A DNA stretch of 34,242 nt, taken from positions 1 to 34,242 of the forward strand of contig FR882572.1 in assembly GCA_000435715.1 (NCBI GenBank), given 5' to 3'. The translations under genes were made by a program, and so were the position numbers. Positions 24,008 to 31,188 of the stretch are shown piece by piece. How positions within the stretch are numbered: position 1 is the first letter of the stretch; each line of letters begins with the position of its first letter. The notes beneath the pieces were generated by a model that saw only the letters and a program-made list of their open reading frames with translations, ran no database searches and was not told the DNA's origin. The stretch is from Firmicutes bacterium CAG:145. Lineage in GTDB: Bacteria; Bacillota; Clostridia; Peptostreptococcales; Anaerovoracaceae.

Positions 24008-24576
24008 ATATACTTATAAGCCTTTTTCTCACGTTTGCCAAAATCGGAATAGTGGGATTCGGCGGCGGTATGGCTATACTGGCGCTGATATATCAGAGCA
24101 TGCTTCAATTCAATAATATGGACCCCGATGAGTTTTCTGAATTGTTTGCTATTTCTCAGGCTACGCCGGGCCCCCTGGCCATAAACGCGGCGACCTTTTC
24201 GGGATTTGAAACTGCGGGACTTGCGGGAGCTTTCGCCGCCACTGTGGGCGTCGTACTGCCGTCTTTTATTCTCGTGGTGATATGTGTCAAGTTCCTCAAT
24301 AAATACCAGGAGCATAATCTGGTAAGGGGAGCTTTTTCGGGCATAAGACCTGTGGCCGTGGGAATGGTGCTGGCAGGGTTTGTTCTCATAGGCCGCTCTT
24401 CGCTCCTTACAGGCAGCATATCTGATATAAACAGCATCTGGCAGGTGACGGAGATAGTAAAAGTTATACCTGTTATCATGGCGGCGCTTACGTTCTTTTT
24501 AGCGAAGAAGTTCAGGATAAACGCCATTACGCTGATGGTAATAATGGGAGCAGCAGGAGCTTTCCTGTGCAGTTGA
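24004..24576 (+). CDS. Chromate-transporter family protein, second half-size subunit
   Basis: 190 residues, homologous in plan to the preceding gene (GFGGGMAILALIYQSM and AISQATPGPLAINAATFSGF mirror its two signatures), with about six membrane segments. The second member of the half-size pair is expected to insert in the opposite orientation to the first. Nothing suggests decay. Nineteen bases separate it from the cyclophilin gene. Assignment to the CHR family is firm; the transported ion is not. Confidence 0.85.
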   Translation: MNILISLFLTFAKIGIVGFGGGMAILALIYQSMLQFNNMDPDEFSELFAISQATPGPLAINAATFSGFETAGLAGAFAATVGVVLPSFILVVICVKFLNKYQEHNLVRGAFSGIRPVAVGMVLAGFVLIGRSSLLTGSISDINSIWQVTEIVKVIPVIMAALTFFLAKKFRINAITLMVIMGAAGAFLCS

Positions 24577-24595
24577 TAAATACGGAGGAAAAAAG

Positions 24596-25078
24596 ATGAA
24601 AAAAGTAATTATTGAGATGGAAAACGGCGCAGTGATGAAGGGAGATCTTTATCCCGAGCATGCGCCGATAACAGTTGAGAACTTTGAGAAACTGGCAGGC
24701 GAAGGATTTTATGACGGCCTGACTTTCCACAGAGTTATTCCGGGATTCATGATACAGGGAGGCTGTCCTAAAGGAAACGGAACCGGAGGCCCCGGATATA
24801 CGATAAAAGGAGAGTTCGACGCCAACGGTATAAGAAATGATCTGGATCACAAGAGAGGAGTTCTGTCCATGGCAAGAGCGATGGATCCGAATTCGGCAGG
24901 ATCTCAGTTCTTTATCATGGTGGAAGAGGCGCCGCACCTGGACGGACAATATGCTGCATTCGGAATGATAACAGAAGGCATGGATGAAGCCGACAGAATT
25001 GTTTCGGTGGACAGAGACTGGAGCGACTGCCCGAGACAGCCGCAAGTGATAAAAACTATAAGAGTAGTAGAAGAGTAA
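24596..25078 (+). CDS. Cyclophilin-type peptidyl-prolyl cis-trans isomerase
   Basis: 160 residues, a single cyclophilin domain. The active-site blocks are FHRVIPGFMIQGG (catalytic Arg kept), RGVLSMARAMDPNSAGSQFFI and LDGQYAAFGMI. No signal peptide, so cytoplasmic protein folding is expected. GGAGG lies close before ATG. It lies between the transporter pair and cysE without its own visible promoter. Confidence 0.94.
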   Translation: MKKVIIEMENGAVMKGDLYPEHAPITVENFEKLAGEGFYDGLTFHRVIPGFMIQGGCPKGNGTGGPGYTIKGEFDANGIRNDLDHKRGVLSMARAMDPNSAGSQFFIMVEEAPHLDGQYAAFGMITEGMDEADRIVSVDRDWSDCPRQPQVIKTIRVVEE

Positions 25079-25102
25079 ATAAAAAAGTAAGGATTTAAGA
25101 CG

Positions 25103-25789
25103 ATGGCATTTTTCAGAGAAGTTGGAGAAGATATAAGAAACATGGTAGAAAAAGACCCGGCCGCCAGAAACGGCCTGGAGGTTCTTATATGTTATCCGGG
25201 GATATGGGCGCTGATAATGCACAGGCCGGCTCACTGGCTTTACCGGCACAAGATAAAGCTTTTGGCCAGAATAATATCTCAGCTGACCAGGTGGTTCACT
25301 GGGATAGAGATACACCCGGGAGCGTCCATCGGAAGAAGATGTTTTATCGACCACGGCATGGCTATAATAATAGGCGAGACCACGGAGATAGGAGATGACG
25401 TCACTATATATCAGGGAGTAACCTTAGGAGGAACCGGCAAGGATACGGGAAAACGTCATCCCACTATCGGAAACAGAGTCATGATCAGCTCCGGAGCCAA
25501 GGTGCTCGGGCCGTTCAAGGTGGGAGACGATGTGAAAATCGGAGCCGGCTCAGTAGTGCTCAAAGAGATACCGCCAGGTTGTACAGTGGTGGGTATTCCG
25601 GGCACCATAGTAAAGAGAAACGGGCAGAGCACTCAGGATCTGAATCAGGTAGACCTGCCTGATCCGGTGGCTGTGGAAATAGAGTGTCTGAGAAGAAGGA
25701 TCGTCACTCTGGAAAACAGGCTGCGGGAAGTTTGCGCTGCGGCAGAGATAACGAAAGGGAAAGAGGAAAATAAAAATGAAGATTTATAA
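25103..25789 (+). CDS. cysE: Serine O-acetyltransferase
   Basis: 228 residues. It makes O-acetylserine from serine and acetyl-CoA, the precursor for cysteine. An N-terminal helical domain is followed by the left-handed beta-helix (about 70-170) of hexapeptide repeats, with active-site FIDHGMAIIIGETTEIGD and YQGVTLGGTGK and the end GIPGTIVKRNG. The last 40 residues (acidic and Lys-rich helix) are an extra tail. No cysK is visible here. It overlaps cysS by 14 bases, keeping the ancestral cysE-cysS order, which joins cysteine synthesis to cysteine charging. Confidence 0.95.
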   Translation: MAFFREVGEDIRNMVEKDPAARNGLEVLICYPGIWALIMHRPAHWLYRHKIKLLARIISQLTRWFTGIEIHPGASIGRRCFIDHGMAIIIGETTEIGDDVTIYQGVTLGGTGKDTGKRHPTIGNRVMISSGAKVLGPFKVGDDVKIGAGSVVLKEIPPGCTVVGIPGTIVKRNGQSTQDLNQVDLPDPVAVEIECLRRRIVTLENRLREVCAAAEITKGKEENKNEDL

Positions 25790-27182
25790 TACTCTGACGA
25801 GAAAAAAGGAAGAGTTTGTACCTATCGAAGAAGGAAAGGTAAGAATGTATGTGTGCGGCCCTACCGTCTATAATTACTTCCACATAGGCAATGCCAGACC
25901 TTTCGTAGTGTTTGACACCATGAGAAAATATCTCGAGTACAGAGGGTATAAGGTCAAATTCGTCCAGAATTTTACCGATGTGGACGACAAGATCATCAAG
26001 AGAGCTAAAGAAGAGGGGATCAGCGCTCAGGAAGTAAGCGAAAAATATATAGCCGAATATTTTAAAGATGCGGCGGCTCTCAATGTGAAAAAGGCTACAG
26101 TTCATCCGCAAGTGACCAAGACCATGGATGATATAATAAAGTTTGTACAGGATCTGATAGATTTAGGATATGCGTATGAATCTGATGGAGACGTATATTA
26201 CAGAGCCAGAAAGTTCAAGGGATACGGAAAGCTTTCCGGCAAGAATATAGACGATCTGATTTCAGGCGCAAGAATAGCAGTAGACGAGAAGAAAGAAGAC
26301 CCCCTAGACTTCGCTTTGTGGAAAGCAAGAAAAGAGGAAAGCGAGATAGCATGGGAGTCCCCGTGGGGAATGGGAAGACCGGGATGGCATATCGAATGTT
26401 CGGCCATGTCAAAGAAGTACCTGGGGGACACTATAGACATTCATGCAGGGGGCCAGGATCTGCAGTTCCCTCATCACGAAAATGAGATCGCGCAGTCTGA
26501 GGCCCACAGCGGCAAGACTTTTGCTCGTTACTGGATGCATAACGGATATATAAATATAGACGGCATCAAGATGTCAAAATCATTGGGTAATTTCAAGACG
26601 GTGAGAGATCTTCTTAAGGTGTATGACGGCGAAGTTCTCAGATTCCTGATATTGAGCGGACATTACAGAGGACCTATAGACTTTGGCGAAGAGATCCTCA
26701 CTCAGTCTCAGAACGGACTTTTGAGGATGAGAAACGCTAAAGCCAACCTTCAGCATATGGCGGCCTCGGGAACGGGAGACATGTCTGAAAGCGAAAAGAC
26801 TGTTCTCGCAGGACTTGACAAATACAGACAGCAGTTCATAGAAGCCATGGATGACGACCTGAATACGGCGGACGCTATTTCCGCAGTCTTTGAACTGATA
26901 ACAGCTGTAAATACGGCTGTTCGGGAAGGAGCGTCAAAAGAATTTGCTCAGAAGTGCCTTGACCTTTTGATGGAGCTTGCCACTGTTTTAGGGCTTCTGC
27001 AGCAGGATGTATCTAAGGAAGTTACCGAGGTGGAGCCTGAGATTCAGGCGCTGATAGATGAACGTCAGGCGGCCAGAGCAGAGAAGAACTTCGTCAGAGC
27101 CGACGAGATAAGGGATCAGCTCAAAGCAAGGGGCATAACTTTAAAAGATACGCCTCAGGGAGTTCAGGTTATCAAAGGATAG
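25776..27182 (+). CDS. cysS: Cysteinyl-tRNA synthetase
   Basis: 468 residues, normal length. Class I motifs: HIGH as HIGN at 36-39 (YFHIGNARPFV) and KMSKS at 265-269. Zinc ligands that bind the substrate thiol are present: C27 (MYVCGPTVYN), C208 (GWHIECS), H233/H234 and the following Glu. C-terminal DALR and small anticodon domain complete it. The ATG lies inside the cysE 3' end behind a GAGGAAAA stretch. Confidence 0.97.
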   Translation: MKIYNTLTRKKEEFVPIEEGKVRMYVCGPTVYNYFHIGNARPFVVFDTMRKYLEYRGYKVKFVQNFTDVDDKIIKRAKEEGISAQEVSEKYIAEYFKDAAALNVKKATVHPQVTKTMDDIIKFVQDLIDLGYAYESDGDVYYRARKFKGYGKLSGKNIDDLISGARIAVDEKKEDPLDFALWKARKEESEIAWESPWGMGRPGWHIECSAMSKKYLGDTIDIHAGGQDLQFPHHENEIAQSEAHSGKTFARYWMHNGYINIDGIKMSKSLGNFKTVRDLLKVYDGEVLRFLILSGHYRGPIDFGEEILTQSQNGLLRMRNAKANLQHMAASGTGDMSESEKTVLAGLDKYRQQFIEAMDDDLNTADAISAVFELITAVNTAVREGASKEFAQKCLDLLMELATVLGLLQQDVSKEVTEVEPEIQALIDERQAARAEKNFVRADEIRDQLKARGITLKDTPQGVQVIKG

Positions 27183-27196
27183 AACCCGGCAGTAAG

Positions 27197-27658
27197 ATGA
27201 ATCAGAAGATAAGAAACATGAATACTACCGCCCTCGCCTATATGGGAGATGCGGTCTATGAAGTTTATATAAGACAGTGGGCCATGGCCAGCGGGCAGCC
27301 GGCGGCTGACAAGCTTCACGCCATGGCGGTGCCTTTTGTCAAGGCTTCGGGACAGGCGCAGGCTGTCAGAGAATTGATGAAGGGCTTTCTGACAGATGAA
27401 GAGCTTGCCCTCGCTAAGAGAGCGAGAAATCACAGGACATCGTCTAAGCCGCGGAATGCTGATCCGGTGGAATACAAGCTGGCTACGGCATTTGAGGCCT
27501 TGATCGGAGCTCTCTATCTCAGCGGCGAGACGGATCGCATAGAGGAGATCATAGGAGAGGCTCTGAATATAATAGAGTCAGACCTGAAAGTCAAGAAGAT
27601 AAAGCCCGGCGCATCTTATAGCCGCCATACTAAAGAAAAGGAATCGAAGAATGAGTAA
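27197..27658 (+). CDS. mrnC: Mini-ribonuclease III
   Basis: 153 residues: an RNase III catalytic domain without the dsRNA-binding domain. YMGDAVYEVYIR (D18, E22) is the RNase III signature, ALIGALYLSGE the second metal-binding block, and RNHRTSSKPRNADP the basic RNA-contacting stretch. MrnC matures the 23S rRNA ends in Bacillus. It keeps its ancestral place right after cysS (14 bases) and overlaps thyA by 8 bases. The RBS is weak. Confidence 0.94.
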   Translation: MNQKIRNMNTTALAYMGDAVYEVYIRQWAMASGQPAADKLHAMAVPFVKASGQAQAVRELMKGFLTDEELALAKRARNHRTSSKPRNADPVEYKLATAFEALIGALYLSGETDRIEEIIGEALNIIESDLKVKKIKPGASYSRHTKEKESKNE

Positions 27659-28481
27659 AGCAGACGTTTTATTTGTCAACATGTGTGAGAAAATACTTGA
27701 GGAAGGGTTTTCTTCAGAAGGCATGCAGGTGAGAGCCAGATGGGAAGACGGAACTGCCGCCCATACTATCAAGACTTTCGGAGTAGTCAACCGCTATGAC
27801 CTTGAGGAGGAATTTCCGGCTCTGACCTTGCGCCCCACGGCTATAAAGACAGCGGTCGATGAAGTGCTGTGGATATGGCAGAAAAAGTCCAATAACATAA
27901 AAGACCTCAAGGGACATATCTGGGACGAGTGGGCAGACGAGAACGGCTCCATAGGAAAAGCCTACGGATATCAGATGGGACTGAAATACAAGTTTGCTCA
28001 GGGCGAGATGGATCAGGTTGACAACGTCTTGTGGCAGCTTAAAAATACTCCTTATTCGAGGAGGATTTTGACCAATATATATAAGTTTGACGATCTGGCG
28101 GAGATGAATCTGGAGCCTTGCGCCTACAGCATGACTTTCAATGTGACGGGGGACAGATTAAACGCTGTGTTGAATCAGAGGTCTCAAGACATATTGGCGG
28201 CCAACAACTGGAACGTGGTTCAGTATTCTGTTCTGCTCCATATGTTTGCTCAGGTCAGCGGCCTGAGAGCGGGAGAACTGGTTCACGTGATCGCAGACGC
28301 CCATATCTACGACAGGCATATACCAGTCATAGAAGAACTGATATTAAGACCTCAGTATCCTGCCCCTAAGTTCAGGCTCAATCCTGAGATAAAAGACTTT
28401 TACGATTTTACTGTAGACGATGTGATGATAGAAGATTATCAGAAAAATCCGCAGATACTCAATATACCTATAGCTATCTGA
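27651..28481 (+). CDS. thyA: Thymidylate synthase, ThyA type
   Basis: 276 residues. Converts dUMP to dTMP with methylene-tetrahydrofolate. Seen: catalytic C157 in LEPCAYSMTFNV, nucleotide-phosphate binding RRIL (R137-R138) and QRSQDILAANNWNVVQY, and IWDEWADENGSIGKAYGYQ. The residue after the catalytic cysteine is Ala where many ThyA have His. It is not the flavin-dependent ThyX: RHRxxS-type motif absent. This classical enzyme yields dihydrofolate, which the adjacent folA product would reduce again. Confidence 0.93.
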   Translation: MSKADVLFVNMCEKILEEGFSSEGMQVRARWEDGTAAHTIKTFGVVNRYDLEEEFPALTLRPTAIKTAVDEVLWIWQKKSNNIKDLKGHIWDEWADENGSIGKAYGYQMGLKYKFAQGEMDQVDNVLWQLKNTPYSRRILTNIYKFDDLAEMNLEPCAYSMTFNVTGDRLNAVLNQRSQDILAANNWNVVQYSVLLHMFAQVSGLRAGELVHVIADAHIYDRHIPVIEELILRPQYPAPKFRLNPEIKDFYDFTVDDVMIEDYQKNPQILNIPIAI

Positions 28482-28501
28482 CTTAAGATATGAGGAGAAG
28501 G

Positions 28502-28987
28502 ATGAAGATAATAGTAGCAGCCGATAAAAACTGGGCTATCGGAAGGGAAGGAGAACTTCTTTGCCATATTCCGGGAGATTTGAAATACTTCAAAGAGAAG
28601 ACCACGGGAAAGATCGTAGTGATGGGAAGGAAGACTCTTGAGAGCCTCCCGGGAGGAAGACCTCTTCCAAACAGAACCAACATAGTTCTTACTAAAGACA
28701 AAGACTTTGAGAAAGAGGGCTGCGTCATCGCCGGCAGCATAGAGGAAGTCCTCCGTATCCTTTCAGATATGGAAGGAGAGGCTATGGTAATGGGAGGCGG
28801 CCTGATCTACCGACAGCTACTGCCTTATTGCGACGGATGCTATGTTACCAAGATAGACGCTGCATTTGAAGCAGATACTTACTTCCCGGATTTGGATGCA
28901 GACGGCGATTTTAGGCTCATCTGGGAGAGCCGGCCTCATGAAGAAAACGGCGTGACCTATAGATTTACCGAGTATGAGAGGATATAG
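28502..28987 (+). CDS. folA: Dihydrofolate reductase
   Basis: 161 residues from ATG 28502, chosen because GAGGAGAAG just before it is an ideal RBS; an ATG four codons upstream (28490) would place that RBS inside the gene. Core motifs: IVAADKNWAIGREGELLCHI, acidic D26 in the substrate pocket, VMGRKTLESLPGGRPLPNR (NADPH site) and MGGGLIY. Regenerates tetrahydrofolate after ThyA; the two genes are 20 bases apart and form a functional pair inserted between mrnC and rlmB relative to Bacillus. Confidence 0.95.
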   Translation: MKIIVAADKNWAIGREGELLCHIPGDLKYFKEKTTGKIVVMGRKTLESLPGGRPLPNRTNIVLTKDKDFEKEGCVIAGSIEEVLRILSDMEGEAMVMGGGLIYRQLLPYCDGCYVTKIDAAFEADTYFPDLDADGDFRLIWESRPHEENGVTYRFTEYERI

Positions 28988-28997
28988 TGAGAATAAT

Positions 28998-29774
28998 ATG
29001 GCCGACAGAAAAAATATCAGGCAGGACAGGCAGCCTAAAGATAATATCATTTTCGGAAGGAATCCTGTGACGGAAGCTTTGAAGAGCGGCCGGGATATAG
29101 ATAAAATACTGATACTAAAAGGGGCGGCCGAAGGCTCGGTCTCTAAGATAACGGCGCTGGCCAAGGAGAGAGGAATACCTCTCGTCAGGACAGAAAAACA
29201 GGCTTTGGACAGGCTAACTCACGGATTAAATCACCAGGGAGTAGCCGCCTATGTAAGCGCGTATTCTTATAAGACCATAGACGATATCATTGAAAAGGCT
29301 CGTCAGCAAAGCGAGGAACCCTTAATTGTCATTTTGGACAATTTAGAGGACCCCCATAATCTGGGGGCCATAATGAGGACGGCGGAGTGCGCCGGCGCTC
29401 ACGGCGTCATAATACCTAAACGCAATGCCTGCGGACTTACAGAAACAGTGGCCAAAACTTCTGCCGGAGCTATAGAATATGTCCCTTGCGTGAGAGTGTC
29501 CAATATAGTCAGGACCATAGAAGACCTGAAGGGCAGAGGATTTTGGATAGCGGCCTGCGACATGGGCGGAGCTGAGTATTATAATACAGATCTCACCGGA
29601 AAACTGGCGGTAGTCATAGGGAGCGAGGGAGAGGGTATCAGCAGGCTGGTAAAAGAGAATTGTGATTTTACCGTGTCCATGCCCATGGTAGGAAAGATAA
29701 CTTCGCTGAACGCATCCAATGCGGCGGCGGTATTGCTATATGAAATCAGGAAACAGAGAGATGGAAAGAGATAA
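28998..29774 (+). CDS. rlmB: 23S rRNA (guanosine-2'-O-) methyltransferase, TrmH/RlmB family
   Basis: About 258 residues from ATG 28998; an earlier ATG at 28974 overlapping folA is possible, and neither has a strong RBS. N-terminal substrate-binding domain (IFGRNPVTEAL), then the SPOUT knot: motif 1 DNLEDPHNLGAIMRTAE, motif 2 IGSEGEGIS, motif 3 SLNASNAAAVLLYE. Members methylate the ribose of G2251 in 23S rRNA. It sits in its ancestral spot before sigH, with the yacP (rae1) gene of Bacillus missing. Confidence 0.9.
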   Translation: MADRKNIRQDRQPKDNIIFGRNPVTEALKSGRDIDKILILKGAAEGSVSKITALAKERGIPLVRTEKQALDRLTHGLNHQGVAAYVSAYSYKTIDDIIEKARQQSEEPLIVILDNLEDPHNLGAIMRTAECAGAHGVIIPKRNACGLTETVAKTSAGAIEYVPCVRVSNIVRTIEDLKGRGFWIAACDMGGAEYYNTDLTGKLAVVIGSEGEGISRLVKENCDFTVSMPMVGKITSLNASNAAAVLLYEIRKQRDGKR

Positions 29775-30372
29775 TTATAATATCCTCACCGATGAAGAAC
29801 TTGTCAAGATGGCGCAGGAAGGAAGCTCTACCGCAGAAGAGTTTCTCATAACCAAGTATAAGGATTTGGCCAAGAAAAAATCCAGCGCTTATTTCATAAT
29901 AGGCGGAGATAAGGAAGATGTGGTTCAAGAGGGGATGATAGGCATCTTTAAAGCTATCCGCGAATACAGAGAAGACAAAAATGCCAGTTTCAAGACATTT
30001 GCCCAGCTGTGCATAAACAGGCAGATAATTTCCGCCATAAGAAAGGCTAACATGGGGAAGCACAAGATCCTAAACGAATCCCTGTCTCTTAGCCAGAACG
30101 CGGCGGAAAGGGTGGAAAAGTCTCTGGAAGAGAGGTTCACCTCTCAAAATTATGAAGACCCTGAAGCTCTGATGCTTATAAAGGAGATCGTCGAATTTCT
30201 GAAGGCTGACAGCAGTGAGCTTTTCAGCCCTCTGGAGAAGAATATACTGGACAGGATGCTGCAGGGGAAAGGCTACAGGCAGATAGCCTCCGAGATCCAC
30301 AGAAGCAGCAAGACTGTAGACAACGCCATACAGAGAATTAAAAAGAAAATTTATAATTATCTTGGATATTGA
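29761..30372 (+). CDS. sigH: RNA polymerase sigma-H factor (sigma-70 family)
   Basis: About 203 residues from ATG 29761, which gives the usual short N-terminus (NYNILTDEELV); upstream in-frame starts lie inside rlmB. Region 2 (EEFLITKYKDLAKKKSSAYF, GGDKEDVVQEGMIGIFKAIREY) and region 4 (LEKNILDRMLQGKGYRQIAS, KTVDNAIQRIKKKI) are complete. In Firmicutes sigma-H directs the transition to stationary phase, competence and early sporulation. It ends the long operon; its stop codon overlaps the -35 box of the tRNA promoter. Confidence 0.93.
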   Translation: MERDNYNILTDEELVKMAQEGSSTAEEFLITKYKDLAKKKSSAYFIIGGDKEDVVQEGMIGIFKAIREYREDKNASFKTFAQLCINRQIISAIRKANMGKHKILNESLSLSQNAAERVEKSLEERFTSQNYEDPEALMLIKEIVEFLKADSSELFSPLEKNILDRMLQGKGYRQIASEIHRSSKTVDNAIQRIKKKIYNYLGY

Positions 30373-30397
30373 CATTTTTGCCGACATATAGTAGGAT
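30369..30397 (+). promoter_or_regulatory. tRNA-Thr promoter overlapping the sigH stop
   Basis: TTGACA (30369-30374) shares bases with the sigH TGA (30370-30372); TAGGAT (30392-30397) follows after 17 bases. A 7-bp hairpin (30402-30408/30413-30419) lies between it and the tRNA. Confidence 0.55.
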
Positions 30398-30434
30398 AAA
30401 TACTGCGGTGCGCCGCGGTAAAAATTCGAAATGC

Positions 30435-30511
30435 GCTGTTGTAGCTCAGTCGGTAGAGCGCTTCCTTGGTAAGGAAGAGGTTCGGCAGTTCAAGTCTGCT
30501 CAACAGCTCCA
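30435..30511 (+). tRNA. tRNA-Thr (anticodon GGT)
   Basis: The cloverleaf is clear: acceptor GCTGTTG pairs fully with CAACAGC, the D-arm is GCTC/GAGC, the anticodon stem CTTCC/GGAAG holds loop TTGGTAA (anticodon GGT, reads ACC/ACT), and the T-arm is GGCAG-TTCAAGT-CTGCT. The CCA end is encoded after a T discriminator base. It stands alone and is followed at once by a strong terminator. Confidence 0.95.
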
Positions 30512-30512
30512 G

Positions 30513-30553
30513 CAAGCAAAAGAGACTTCGGTTTGGAAGTCTCTTTTTGCTTG
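30513..30553 (+). terminator. Rho-independent terminator after tRNA-Thr
   Basis: A 17-bp stem with a single bulged T (CAAGCAAAAGAGACTTC at 30513-30529 against 30536-30553) and a six-base loop, with its own T-run in the 3' arm. It can also fold on the opposite strand. Confidence 0.85.
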
Positions 30554-30747
30554 GCCAAGGTTTTCAAGTGAGACCTGCCTTCTCCGCGACCGTAGGGGAG
30601 AATACCCGGCGGACTTGATTTCTTTAGGCGAAACATAGCGGAGACAAGGGCCGACAAAAGCAGGCGGCGAAACAGTCCGCCCGTGTGCTTTACGGCCGTC
30701 TTAAATAGATACAAAATAACTATTAGAGAAATTTAGCGAGAAACAGG
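30554..30747. other. Structured spacer with no recognised gene
   Basis: Nothing here looks coding. Two inverted repeats are visible: TTCTCC/GGAGAA (30580-30585/30597-30602) and a long nested one from 30649 to 30697, in which GGCCG, AAAGCA and GGCGG successively pair with CCGCC, TGCTTT and CGGCC (16 pairs in three blocks). Both lie before the feo promoter. A small RNA is possible but no family is recognised. Confidence 0.45.
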
Positions 30748-30775
30748 TTGACAAAGTTTTTATTTGTGCTACAAT
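30748..30775 (+). promoter_or_regulatory. Promoter of the feo operon
   Basis: Consensus TTGACA (30748-30753), 16-base spacer, TACAAT (30770-30775) with TGC in front (extended -10). About 98 bases of leader separate it from feoA. A Fur-type operator could overlap here, but I see no clear dyad of the usual 19-base kind. Confidence 0.75.
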
Positions 30776-30784
30776 AACATCGTA

Positions 30785-30848
30785 GTTAGAAACAGCTAAC
30801 TTAGATGCGGCCTCGCAGAAGGGGAGGCCTTCGCATAACAGATTAGCT
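30785..30848 (+). promoter_or_regulatory. Folded 5' leader of feoA with alternative stems
   Basis: GTTAG (30785-30789) can pair with CTAAC (30796-30800), or the overlapping AGCTAA (30794-30799) can pair with TTAGCT (30843-30848). The second form encloses a further hairpin (ATGCG and GCCTC at 30805-30814 with GAGGC and CGCAT at 30824-30836, 3-base bulge). Mutually exclusive stems in a leader of a metal uptake operon suggest a cis-regulatory RNA; iron-responsive czcD/NiCo-type riboswitches occur in Clostridia, but I cannot match this one to that consensus from memory. Confidence 0.4.
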
Positions 30849-30873
30849 AATTAAAGAAGATACGGAGAATATC

Positions 30874-31086
30874 ATGAATTTAAACGATGCTGTTATTGGT
30901 GAGACTTACACTGTAAAGGAGATCCGTACAGACGACGAGGAACTTGAGTTATTTCTCTTTCGCCTCGGCTGTTACAGCGGGGAACCGATCACGGTGGTTT
31001 CACGTCTGAAAAGCGGATGCGTAGTATCAATAAAAGATGGCAGATATAATATTGATAACGGTATAGCAGAAGCTATTTTGATTTGA
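30874..31086 (+). CDS. feoA: Ferrous iron transport protein A
   Basis: 70 residues, an SH3-like beta barrel. Typical FeoA pattern: start MNLNDAVIGETYTVKEI, central LFRLGCYSGEPITVV, and end DGRYNIDNGIAEAILI (the 'IALR' position of FeoA). FeoA is a small cytosolic partner that supports FeoB. GGAG six bases before ATG. Separated from feoB by 102 bases with a terminator-like hairpin. Confidence 0.9.
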   Translation: MNLNDAVIGETYTVKEIRTDDEELELFLFRLGCYSGEPITVVSRLKSGCVVSIKDGRYNIDNGIAEAILI

Positions 31087-31088
31087 AT

Positions 31089-31113
31089 ATAGTGACTTCG
31101 GTCACTATTTCTT
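31089..31113 (+). terminator. UUCG-tetraloop terminator between feoA and feoB
   Basis: ATAGTGAC and GTCACTAT form a perfect 8-bp stem closed by TTCG (31097-31100), followed by TTTCTT, three bases after the feoA stop. With no good promoter seen before feoB, it probably reduces rather than blocks read-through. Confidence 0.7.
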
Positions 31114-31188
31114 ATGGATAACGGTTAGTGTTAAATAACTACATAAAGCAATTATTTACAATTTATTAAACAAATAGGAGGATACATA

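Noticed and set aside
27651..28481. Flavin-dependent thymidylate synthase (ThyX)
   Set aside because: The sequence has the ThyA catalytic Cys and QRSxD block, and a DHFR gene follows, as expected for ThyA.
30490..30714. 74-codon minus-strand open frame over the tRNA terminator
   Set aside because: It runs through the tRNA 3' part and the terminator stem and has no RBS or homology; it is a chance frame.
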